Source: Candidatus Bathyarchaeota archaeon
Lineage (GTDB): Archaea > Thermoproteota > Bathyarchaeia > TCS64
Assembly (NCBI GenBank): GCA_013619005.1
Contig: JABXKY010000227.1
Span: forward strand, 1 to 5,578
Direction of reading: 5' to 3'
Length of the DNA: 5,578 nucleotides
The notes under the pieces are model-generated. The model ran no database searches, was not told the DNA's origin, and saw nothing but the letters and a program-made list of their open reading frames with translations. Shown here piece by piece: positions 1 through 5,174 of the stretch; positions within the stretch are counted from its first letter, which is position 1; each line of letters opens with the position of its first letter. The position numbers and the translations under genes are program-made.

Positions 1-217
1 GGTTAGACCCACGGCGGGAAGCGTAGCATTCATTGAACACCATATCAACAGGAAAGCATCAGAGATATGCCTTGAACTCATCAACGAGAAGAGCACGTTT
101 TTGGTTCCGGGGGACTGTTTCAACTTACCAGGATATTTGAGAATAGGATACGGGAACAATAGAAAGCTCCTTGAAAGTGGATTAGAACAAGTCAGCGAGT
201 TCCTCGCAACCCTCTGA
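1..217 (+). CDS. C-terminal part of a PLP-dependent class I/II aminotransferase (5' end outside window)
   Basis: The reading frame is open from base 2 and ends at TGA 215-217, giving 71 visible residues; the start lies off the left edge. What is seen is the small C-terminal domain of a fold-type I aminotransferase: an early P-T-A-G-S-V-A-F strand, a helix, then the signature FLVPGDCF (residues 33-40) and RIGYG (47-51). In this family the Arg of the RIGYG-type motif (residue 47) binds the substrate alpha-carboxylate, and the PGxxF loop precedes it. The PLP lysine and the large domain are not in the window, so the substrate cannot be named. The form of these motifs recalls the aminotransferase group that includes capreomycidine-synthase-like enzymes, but that is resemblance from memory, not a search. 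The gene ends in a short T-run hairpin about 20 nt downstream. A minus-strand fragment further on (383-445) resembles the N-terminus of the same family. Confidence 0.88.
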   Translation, partial: VRPTAGSVAFIEHHINRKASEICLELINEKSTFLVPGDCFNLPGYLRIGYGNNRKLLESGLEQVSEFLATL

Positions 218-239
218 TGCACGCGTGTATTTAGCCCCA

Positions 240-259
240 CCACCTCCTTTTTTAGGTGG
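240..259 (+). terminator. Probable transcription terminator of the aminotransferase gene (hairpin with T6 in the loop)
   Basis: Six perfectly complementary bases, CCACCT (240-245) and AGGTGG (254-259), enclose an 8-nt loop that contains six consecutive T (248-253), 31 nt after the aminotransferase stop. Archaeal RNA polymerase stops at short T runs without needing a following hairpin, so the T6 is the likely active part and the stem may be incidental. An A6 run (260-265) follows directly, so the minus strand also carries a T6 here. Confidence 0.5.
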
Positions 260-274
260 AAAAAATATATTTCA

Positions 275-337
275 GGTGAGCATGCCCCGTCTCTAGTCCC
301 TGTATCACTAACTTGAACTGGTTCGGGGAAGCTCACC
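275..337. other. Long imperfect hairpin of unknown function (possible structured RNA)
   Basis: Three nested stems can be drawn by hand. GGTGAGC (275-281) pairs with GCTCACC (331-337), 7 perfect bp. CCCCG (285-289) pairs with CGGGG (324-328), 5 perfect bp. CTAGT (293-297) pairs with ACTGG (317-321), 5 bp with one G-U. Small internal loops of 3/2 and 3/2 nt separate them, leaving a 19-nt apical loop (298-316). The outer 7-bp stem recalls a tRNA acceptor stem, but there is no T-arm or anticodon arm. I also find no acceptable C/D-box pair and no clear H/ACA layout. An AT-rich AAAATATATTT (262-272) lies on the left flank. The strand is undetermined: it could be a small RNA gene, part of a leader, or a remnant of the decayed gene next to it. 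Confidence 0.4.
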
Positions 338-382
338 ACCCATAAAACAAGCCCTCATTATCGTGTTACATGTTCCACGCTT

Positions 383-445
383 CTACATCACGTTGTGCTC
401 GTACTCGTTTATCCACCGCTCCACCAGGAACTCGTCGACCTTCAT
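383..445 (-). pseudogene. Remnant of the N-terminus of an aminotransferase gene
   Basis: On the minus strand an ATG at 445-443 opens 20 codons before a TAG at 385-383. The peptide contains VERWINEYE, which resembles the opening helix of class I/II aminotransferases of the type whose C-terminus lies at the left edge of this window; such proteins typically start M-K-(V/I)-x-x-F-x-V-E-x-W-M-N-E-Y-E and continue into a Y-N-x-x-E-T-C segment. Here the frame stops soon after NEYEHNV. None of the three minus-strand frames downstream gives a recognisable continuation, apart from a possible faint G-T-C-N beyond the stop. A TATA-like ATTTTA (472-477) lies about 27 nt upstream of the ATG, so the fragment even keeps promoter-like spacing. 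The family match is from memory on 20 residues only. The alternatives are a chance ORF or a very short peptide gene. Confidence 0.45.
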
Positions 446-471
446 AACGTGTACTTGTTCTTCCCTGAACG

Positions 472-489
472 TAAAATCTTAACCAATCG
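472..489. promoter_or_regulatory. TATA-like promoter core between cutC and the aminotransferase remnant, possibly bidirectional
   Basis: The AT-rich core TAAAATCTTAA (472-482) lies 24 nt before the cutC ATG on the plus strand and 26 nt before the remnant's ATG on the minus strand. Both distances fit an archaeal TATA box giving a leaderless or near-leaderless transcript. The plus-strand block AAATCTTAACCAATCG (474-489) recurs with 14 of 16 bases upstream of the amidohydrolase gene at 1394-2707. The sequence is not a close match to the usual TTTAWATA consensus, so the call rests on spacing, A+T content and the recurrence. Confidence 0.45.
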
Positions 490-506
490 GGACGCATAGA
501 TCACCC

Positions 507-1247
507 ATGAGTCCAGTCCTAGAGGTCTGCTGCGGATCATATGCCTCAGCCCTAGCCGCCCAGGAGGGGGGAGCCCACAGAGTTGAGCTGTGCGACAACC
601 TGTACGAGGGAGGAACCACGCCAAGCCATGGAACACTTTCGCTGGCACGGGAAAAATTAACAATAAAGATCAACGTGCTGGTGCGGCCTAGGGGAAGCGA
701 TTTCGTGTACAGCGACGACGAGATGGAGATCATCCGAAGGGATGTAATTATGTGCAAGGAGCTGGGGGTTGACGGCGTTGTCATCGGGTTCCTCACGCCC
801 AGGGGCGAGATCGATGTGGATAAAACGACGGAGATCGTGAGACTGGCGCGCCCGATGTCAGTCACGTTCCATAGAGCTTTCGATATGTGCAAGGACCCAT
901 ACAGGGCTCTTGAAGAGCTAATCGATGTTGGGATTGACAGGGTCCTTACCTCAGGCCAGAAAAACATGGCCCCCGAGGGGATTGACTTGATCGCTGAACT
1001 GGTCAAGAAAGCAGGCGACAGGATCATCATCATGCCAGGGGCGGGGCTGGAGGTCGAGAACATCGCTGAGTTCCACAAAAAAGTGGGCGCCAAAGAGTAC
1101 CACTCAACACTGTGGGATAGGGTAGAAAGTAGTATGGAGTATCGGCAGGAAGGGGTCTACATGGGGGGGTTACCCGAGATACCCGAGTTCAGCTGGATGC
1201 AGACCAGTGTTGTAAAAGTCAAGCAGTTCATCAAAGAGTTAAAATAA
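507..1247 (+). CDS. cutC: CutC family TIM-barrel protein (annotated as copper homeostasis protein)
   Basis: The 246-residue product matches E. coli CutC (about 248 residues) nearly end to end. Motifs seen are LEVCCGS (5-11), HRVELCD (24-30) with EGGTTPSHG (34-42), VRPRGSDFVYSD (59-70), VTFHRAFDMCKDP (119-131), RVLTSGQ (145-151), IMPGAGLEVEN (175-185) and EYHST (197-201). The fold is a soluble cytoplasmic TIM barrel. The family's cysteines are kept (Cys8 or Cys9, and Cys29); human CUTC binds Cu(I). The copper role is weak as a functional label: in E. coli, phenotypes first assigned to cutC were later traced to MicL, a small RNA encoded in its 3' region, and the enzyme activity, if any, is unknown. 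The start is well fixed: an in-frame TAA at 480-482 is followed by no ATG, GTG or TTG before 507. There is no Shine-Dalgarno site, so a leaderless mRNA is likely. It is divergent from an aminotransferase remnant and convergent with tRNA-Ser, so it stands alone. Confidence 0.95.
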   Translation: MSPVLEVCCGSYASALAAQEGGAHRVELCDNLYEGGTTPSHGTLSLAREKLTIKINVLVRPRGSDFVYSDDEMEIIRRDVIMCKELGVDGVVIGFLTPRGEIDVDKTTEIVRLARPMSVTFHRAFDMCKDPYRALEELIDVGIDRVLTSGQKNMAPEGIDLIAELVKKAGDRIIIMPGAGLEVENIAEFHKKVGAKEYHSTLWDRVESSMEYRQEGVYMGGLPEIPEFSWMQTSVVKVKQFIKELK

Positions 1248-1251
1248 AGAA
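1241..1251 (-). terminator. Probable T-rich terminator of the tRNA-Ser gene
   Basis: Directly after the CCA end the minus strand reads TTCTTTATTTT, nine T in eleven bases, which fits an archaeal oligo-T terminator. It overlaps the last codons and stop of the convergent cutC. No comparable T run is seen on the plus strand just after cutC, so cutC transcripts may run into antisense of the tRNA. Confidence 0.4.
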
Positions 1252-1339
1252 TGGCGCCGGGTGAGGGATTTGAACCCTCGTGCGCTTTACGCGCACTGAC
1301 TTAGCAGGCCAGCTCCCTACCAGGCTAGGAGAACCCGGC
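1252..1339 (-). tRNA. tRNA-Ser with anticodon GCU, type II, no intron, CCA encoded
   Basis: Read on the minus strand, a complete 88-nt tRNA folds by hand. The acceptor stem is GCCGGGT (1339-1333) with ACCCGGC (1262-1256). The D stem is TCC with GGA around an 11-nt loop carrying GG. The anticodon stem is CTGGC with GTCAG (one G-U), and its loop CTGCTAA places anticodon GCT at 1305-1303. A 16-nt variable region contains the stem TGCGC / GCGCA. The T stem GAGGG / CCCTC encloses TTCAAAT. The long variable arm, the anticodon and the discriminator G (1255) agree on serine, reading AGC and AGU codons. The 3' CCA is encoded at 1254-1252. No intron interrupts the anticodon loop. It lies between the amidohydrolase gene on the same strand (54 bp upstream) and convergent cutC (4 bp gap). 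A TATA-like box upstream suggests its own promoter. Confidence 0.97.
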
Positions 1340-1366
1340 AACCAAACAGTATGCCCCTCAACGGGG

Positions 1367-1374
1367 TTTTAAAC
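1367..1374 (-). promoter_or_regulatory. TATA-like box for tRNA-Ser
   Basis: The minus strand reads GTTTAAAA, centred about 31 nt before the first base of the mature tRNA. This is close to the archaeal TATA consensus and would place the transcription start a few bases before the 5' end, leaving a short leader for RNase P to remove. It sits in the 54-bp gap after the amidohydrolase stop, where no T-run terminator is visible, so read-through from that gene is also possible. Confidence 0.55.
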
Positions 1375-1393
1375 ATTATTGTGGCAGGTTTCG

Positions 1394-2707
1394 CTACTTC
1401 TCCGGGAAGAAAAGGTTCTTGGGGTTGTCCCTGAGAATCCAGGTGGCGTATTTTTTCGCCTCATCGATATCATATATCCCATCATCCACCTTTCTCGCGA
1501 GAACTTTCGCCACGTTTTCCCTTGCCATCACCGAGTGGCCGTAGGACCCCTCCACGCAGAGATAATCACCGCCGAAGCCCATTATCTTGTTGACCGGGAC
1601 CTCGTCAAGCCACTCGTCGAGGGCTGACCTTGCCCTGCTGGGGCTGATGATGTGCATCCAGCACATATCGATGTACACGTTTTGGAAGTTCTTCGCCAGA
1701 GCCGATAACCGGCTGCTATACGGCCAGCTGCCGTGGAATATATCGAACTTGGCGTCACCGTACTCCAAGAACAGGTTCACCAGTAGCTCAGGGTTGGAGT
1801 TTGAGACGATGTTCTGGTTTCCCTCATGGAGGCCCGTGTGTATCTGGATTGGCAGTCCTCGCCTGGACGCCTCCTGGATGGTCAAATGGACCAGGTAATC
1901 CTGTAAAGGTAACAACTCCTCCTTACCAGGGCCGTCTAGGATGGTCTCGCTGTACTCTGTGTCGGCGATGGGGACCCTGTGGAAACCCTTTGTCTTGTAC
2001 ATCTTATTCAGGGACTCCTCGGCCTCGCTGTATGTTCGCTTCTCAAAGTGGAGGGACCTGTTGTACGCCAGGGCGATCTTGACGGCCGCGACCTTGCCCT
2101 TAAGGGCGTCAAACCTGCCTTTGACCAAGTTAATGTAATCGCCAAGGTTATGGATGGGGTTGCCGAACTGTTTCCCAAGTAGCTCAAGGTCTTTCTTGTT
2201 CATCGGACTGGTGTACTCGCTGACTCGGAGAACCGGGACGAAAAGATCCGAGTCCACTTGGTAGTCATGCGTGAGGGTGTCCAGGATACAGATATCTATT
2301 CCTGCTTTTTCTTTGAGCACCCACTTGTAGAGACCCTCCCTGTTCCTGTCCATCATCTTCCTTGATAGTTGCTTGTAGGTCTCAGAGTTAATCCCGTCCA
2401 CCCCGTAGAGGTCGCGGGCGGCGATCTCCATGCACCTGGAATAACCCGTGTTCTTGATCTTCTCCCACAAGGGCTCGAAGACAGCCCACCTATAGTCCAG
2501 AGGTATCTTGGTGTCCTTGATGTAGATGAGGTCCTCCATACTCATACCGGCGGATATCAGGTCGCTGGAAGTGTAATGCAGGTAGAACTGGCTCAAGACG
2601 TCGACGATCTTGTTGACCCTCTCGCTCTCTGGGGGCAGGTGCTCGTGTGTATCTATTAACCTGATGGAGTCGACATGCTTCCTGATGTCCTTGTATGAGT
2701 TGTTCAT
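1394..2707 (-). CDS. Amidohydrolase superfamily metal-dependent hydrolase (Amidohydro_2 type), substrate unknown
   Basis: The 437-residue product has the metal-site elements of the amidohydrolase TIM barrel in order. They are HEH at 21-23 in LIDTHEHL, a possible bridging Lys210 in VAAVKIALAY, His290 in IQIHTGLHEGN, His325 in FDIFHGSWPYSSRL, and Asp381 in MGFGGDYL. The C-terminal DNPKNLFF is also common in this group. The region around HGSWPYSSRL and the WLDEVPVNKIMGFGGD stretch resembles the amidohydrolase domain of FluG-like proteins and the COG2159 group; uronate isomerases are a more distant possibility. The protein should be cytoplasmic, with no signal peptide or membrane helix. The start is set by an in-frame TGA six codons upstream with no other usual start codon between. 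No Shine-Dalgarno site is seen; a TATA-like motif shared with cutC lies about 31 nt upstream. Substrate and reaction (amide, lactone or decarboxylation) cannot be told from sequence. Confidence 0.87.
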   Translation of the reverse strand: MNNSYKDIRKHVDSIRLIDTHEHLPPESERVNKIVDVLSQFYLHYTSSDLISAGMSMEDLIYIKDTKIPLDYRWAVFEPLWEKIKNTGYSRCMEIAARDLYGVDGINSETYKQLSRKMMDRNREGLYKWVLKEKAGIDICILDTLTHDYQVDSDLFVPVLRVSEYTSPMNKKDLELLGKQFGNPIHNLGDYINLVKGRFDALKGKVAAVKIALAYNRSLHFEKRTYSEAEESLNKMYKTKGFHRVPIADTEYSETILDGPGKEELLPLQDYLVHLTIQEASRRGLPIQIHTGLHEGNQNIVSNSNPELLVNLFLEYGDAKFDIFHGSWPYSSRLSALAKNFQNVYIDMCWMHIISPSRARSALDEWLDEVPVNKIMGFGGDYLCVEGSYGHSVMARENVAKVLARKVDDGIYDIDEAKKYATWILRDNPKNLFFPEK

Positions 2708-2726
2708 GGAATTGATCAGGGCTGTT

Positions 2727-2742
2727 CAATTAGTTAAGATTT
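2727..2742 (-). promoter_or_regulatory. Candidate promoter core shared in sequence with the cutC promoter
   Basis: Minus-strand AAATCTTAACTAATTG ends 19 nt before the ATG of the amidohydrolase gene. It matches 14 of 16 bases of AAATCTTAACCAATCG, which ends 17 nt before the cutC ATG. Both are followed by GATCA shortly before the start codon. The spacing fits a TATA box for a near-leaderless mRNA. Confidence 0.4.
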
Positions 2743-2775
2743 AGGAGGATTACGTGAGTTCTCTAATGGTCGAGA

Positions 2776-2783
2776 ATTATAAG
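2776..2783 (-). promoter_or_regulatory. Alternative TATA-like box upstream of the Amidohydro_2 gene
   Basis: Minus-strand CTTATAAT is closer to the canonical archaeal TATA box than the nearer candidate. It lies about 70 nt before the ATG and would give a leader of roughly 45-50 nt. Within that leader, minus-strand bases 2750-2743 read ATCCTCCT, the opposite sense of a Shine-Dalgarno site, so it offers no ribosome binding sequence. Confidence 0.35.
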
Positions 2784-2814
2784 TATCATGAAGATTCCTT
2801 GGAACAAGTTGATG

Positions 2815-2820
2815 AAAAAA
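2815..2820 (-). terminator. Oligo-T terminator after the YtcJ-like amidohydrolase gene
   Basis: Six consecutive T on the minus strand begin 18 nt after the TGA stop (2841-2839). No strong stem precedes them. A bare T run of this kind is a usual archaeal stop signal and probably separates this gene from the next amidohydrolase on the same strand. Confidence 0.5.
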
Positions 2821-2838
2821 GACATAAATTGGGGTGTA

Positions 2839-4434
2839 TCAGGCCTCGTAGACCTTTTTCCCATCCACGAAGGTCATTAGGCACTCCCAGTCCTTGAGTT
2901 TCTCGGTCTCAACGTCCAGTGGGTTGAAGTTCCAGACCGCCAGGTCACCGTACTTCCCCACCTCGATGCTGCCGATCCTGTCCTCCATGAAGCAGTGCTT
3001 TGCCGCTGACAAGGTGTAGAACCCCAGCGCCGTCTCTGCGTCCACCGATTCCTTGGTACCCAGCGAGTTCCCCCTCAATGTCTTCCTGGCCACCGAGGCG
3101 TAGATGCCTATGTTCGGTAACGGCTGGGTGACTGTGGCGTCGTGGCTGATACCCACAGGGACTCCCTTCTCCACGAAGGTCTTGACGGGCATGCAATTCT
3201 CACACCTTTCAGGACCCAGCGCTTCAAGGAAGCTCTCCCCCAGGAAGTAGAAGAACGGGGTCTGGGTGTTCACCATGACCCCGAGGTCGACTATCTGCTG
3301 GAGCGCTTTCTCCGTCGGGAAATAACAGTGAACTATCTGATGCCTGGGGTCAGGTCTGGGGCTGGTCCTCTGGGCATACTCGTAGGCATCCATGGTGACA
3401 TCAATGGCCTTGTCTCCGATGGCGTGTATCGCCACCTGGAACCCGTTCCTGTGCCCCAGCTCCACCATTGCGTTGAGCTCTTCCTGGGTCACCATCTGGT
3501 TGCCGTATACATCGGGCTTGTCCAGGTATCCTTCATAGAACAGGGCTGTCCTCGGCCCCACCCCTCCATCCACGGCCATCTTGAGGCCGGTGATCCTGAG
3601 CATGTCATCTCCGCATATGCCGTAGTTCTCCACGGCCCACCTGGTCTCGTCGAGGCTCATGAGGAACCCGACCTGCATCTGAATCCTTGTGTCAAGCTCA
3701 CCCCGTCTATGGCTCTCGTAGAACGCCTCGATGTTTTCCGCCATCAGCCCAGGTTCTATAACGGATGTGAAGCCCACGCTGTGGTAATCATCGCAGGCCT
3801 GCCTGATTGCCTTAATTTTATCCTCCTGACTCCACACTATTTTATCGGTGACCAGCCGTGTGGCCCTCCCACGCAGCAGCCCAGTGGGTGTGCCATTCTC
3901 GTCTTTCTCGATGACCCCGTACTCTGGGTCTGGGGTGTCCTTGGTGATCCCGGCTAGCTCCAACGCCTTGCTGTTCGCCACCCCCATCTGGAACACCCGT
4001 TTAATGTACACCGGGTTATCTGGGCTCACGGGGTCAAGGTCGTACCTCGTGGGGAACCGTTTCTCCTCAAGAAGCGTCTCGTCCCAGACGTGGGCGAGAA
4101 CCCACTGTCTCCTTGGAGATACATTGACCCGTTCCCTAACCATCCCCACTACCTCCTTGATGCTCTCCGCCTTTGGGTACCGGATGTCAACTATGAAGGC
4201 AGATGATATACCGTGCTCAAGGAAGTGATCGTGGGTGTTCACGAGACCAGGGGTTAAGCACCGGCCAGCCAGATCAATTACCTCGGTCAATGGACCGATG
4301 AGGCGGGTTACATGCGGCTTGCCGCCGACGGCGATTATCCTCCCGTCCTTCACAGCCACGGCGTCCGCCTTTCTGCGGTCTTTATCCATCGTTAAGACTG
4401 GGCCGTTCTGGAGTACAATGTCAGCAAAAGACAT
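2839..4434 (-). CDS. YtcJ-like amidohydrolase (Amidohydro_3 family), substrate unknown
   Basis: The 531-residue product has the usual length and layout of the COG1574/PF07969 group, whose characterised members include N-substituted formamide deformylase. Residues 1-62 and the C-terminal stretch (about 490-531, ending FVDGKKVYEA) form the split beta-sandwich; between them lies the TIM barrel. Metal and catalytic motifs are HDH at 68-70 in TPGLVNTHDHFLEHG, Lys285 in GLKMAVDGGVGP (the likely carboxylated bridging lysine), His337 in VAIHAIGDKAID, His369 in HQIVHCYF, and Asp432 in ISHDATV. The last motif is more often S-D-x-P-V in the family. There is no signal peptide, so it should be cytoplasmic. 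The ATG is preceded by an in-frame TGA seven codons upstream with no alternative start. The gene begins 44 bp after rpiA on the same strand and may be co-transcribed or use the TATA-like element at 4458-4467. The substrate is likely an amide or N-formyl compound by family, not by evidence here. Confidence 0.92.
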   Translation of the reverse strand: MSFADIVLQNGPVLTMDKDRRKADAVAVKDGRIIAVGGKPHVTRLIGPLTEVIDLAGRCLTPGLVNTHDHFLEHGISSAFIVDIRYPKAESIKEVVGMVRERVNVSPRRQWVLAHVWDETLLEEKRFPTRYDLDPVSPDNPVYIKRVFQMGVANSKALELAGITKDTPDPEYGVIEKDENGTPTGLLRGRATRLVTDKIVWSQEDKIKAIRQACDDYHSVGFTSVIEPGLMAENIEAFYESHRRGELDTRIQMQVGFLMSLDETRWAVENYGICGDDMLRITGLKMAVDGGVGPRTALFYEGYLDKPDVYGNQMVTQEELNAMVELGHRNGFQVAIHAIGDKAIDVTMDAYEYAQRTSPRPDPRHQIVHCYFPTEKALQQIVDLGVMVNTQTPFFYFLGESFLEALGPERCENCMPVKTFVEKGVPVGISHDATVTQPLPNIGIYASVARKTLRGNSLGTKESVDAETALGFYTLSAAKHCFMEDRIGSIEVGKYGDLAVWNFNPLDVETEKLKDWECLMTFVDGKKVYEA

Positions 4435-4449
4435 GAACCAAAGTACTTG

Positions 4450-4480
4450 GATTCACACTAAAAACTTGTCATGGTGAATC
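4450..4480 (-). promoter_or_regulatory. Inverted repeat around a TATA-like element between rpiA and the YtcJ-like gene
   Basis: A perfect 7-bp inverted repeat, GATTCAC (4450-4456) and GTGAATC (4474-4480), encloses a 17-nt spacer whose minus strand holds AAGTTTTTAG (4467-4458), centred 28 nt before the ATG at 4434. The right arm overlaps the rpiA stop codon. Two readings are possible: a promoter for the downstream gene with a flanking operator, or a hairpin with T5 in its loop that weakens transcription after rpiA. Confidence 0.35.
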
Positions 4481-5174
4481 AGGCACGGGTCATGGTCTTG
4501 ACGCCCTCCTTGGTGCCAATGTAGGCGAGCTTTGCGTACCCGATGAATAAACCCGTCTCCATGACTCCCTGGACCGAGTGCAGCCTAGCGTTGAGGTACC
4601 CCGGGTTGTGTATCGCCCCGAAATCGGCGTCTATTAGGTTGTTACCGTTGTCCGTGACAACGGGGCCCAGCTTTCCAACAGCTTGCCTAACAGTGGGTTT
4701 AGCCCCCATATTCCTCAGCTTTCTTGACACGGGCATCAAGGCCATGGGGTGAATCTCCAGGTAGACGGGCTGGTCCCTGCCCAGCACGTCCGAGACCTTG
4801 GTCTGGTCAGCGATTAGGACGTACTCTTTACAGCAGGAGGCAACTATTTTCTCCCTGAGAAGCGCGCCTCCGCCGCCCTTGATTGCGTTGAGCTCCTGGT
4901 CTATCTGGTCTGCCCCATCAAAGCCAAAGTCAAGAACAGGGTACTCATCCAGTGTCGTCAGGGGGATATGCGCCTTGACGGCCTCTTGGATCGCCTGGTA
5001 ACTGGTGGGGACTGCTTTGATGTTCTCAATTTCCCCTCTGGCAATCTTCTCACCTATGATTCTGATGCCCTCGGATGCCGTGCTGCCGCTTCCGATGCCT
5101 ATGACCATGTCGGATTCAATGTGGGAGACCCCCATTTCTGCTGCTCTAATCTTTGATTCAGTCCGCCAGCTCAT
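4479..5174 (-). CDS. rpiA: Ribose-5-phosphate isomerase A
   Basis: RpiA interconverts ribose 5-phosphate and ribulose 5-phosphate in the cytoplasm. In archaea lacking the oxidative pentose phosphate branch it supplies ribose for nucleotides from ribulose 5-phosphate. The 231-residue length is normal. Motifs in order are the phosphate loop GIGSGSTA (26-33), VPTSYQA (55-61), FDGADQID (85-92), KGGGGALLREKI (99-110) and VVTDNGN (172-178), ending IGTKEGVKTM. By comparison with E. coli RpiA (Asp81, Asp84, Lys94, Glu103), the catalytic residues Asp86, Asp89, Lys99 and Glu108 are all present. The RGEI-x-x-I-x-x-VPTSYQA stretch is archaeal in type. The ATG follows the TAA of the upstream gene with no spacer and in the same frame, so the two are co-transcribed and probably translationally coupled. 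A weak GGAG about 15 nt upstream is the only Shine-Dalgarno-like sequence. Confidence 0.97.
   Translation of the reverse strand: MSWRTESKIRAAEMGVSHIESDMVIGIGSGSTASEGIRIIGEKIARGEIENIKAVPTSYQAIQEAVKAHIPLTTLDEYPVLDFGFDGADQIDQELNAIKGGGGALLREKIVASCCKEYVLIADQTKVSDVLGRDQPVYLEIHPMALMPVSRKLRNMGAKPTVRQAVGKLGPVVTDNGNNLIDADFGAIHNPGYLNARLHSVQGVMETGLFIGYAKLAYIGTKEGVKTMTRA

Noticed and set aside
272..308. Possible C/D-box small RNA on the minus strand (CTGA at 275-272, GTGATAC at 308-302)
   Set aside because: The C-like box fits only 5 of 7 consensus positions and lies on the correct side by chance only; no C' or D' pair is visible.
275..337. tRNA or tRNA-like gene suggested by the 7-bp outer stem
   Set aside because: The element is too short and has no T-loop, no anticodon arm and no D-arm consensus; the inner stems stack as one arm instead of a cloverleaf.
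479..1093. 204-codon minus-strand open frame, Ser- and Thr-rich
   Set aside because: It is antisense to cutC, which matches its family end to end; the Ser-rich composition is typical of a shadow frame.
2490..2729. 79-codon minus-strand frame overlapping the start of the Amidohydro_2 gene
   Set aside because: It is out of frame with a gene carrying clear HxH and downstream metal motifs, and its product has no recognisable features.
3142..3957. 271-codon open frame on the plus strand
   Set aside because: It lies wholly antisense to the YtcJ-like amidohydrolase, whose motifs are intact across the region; its product has no recognisable domain and is a codon-bias shadow.
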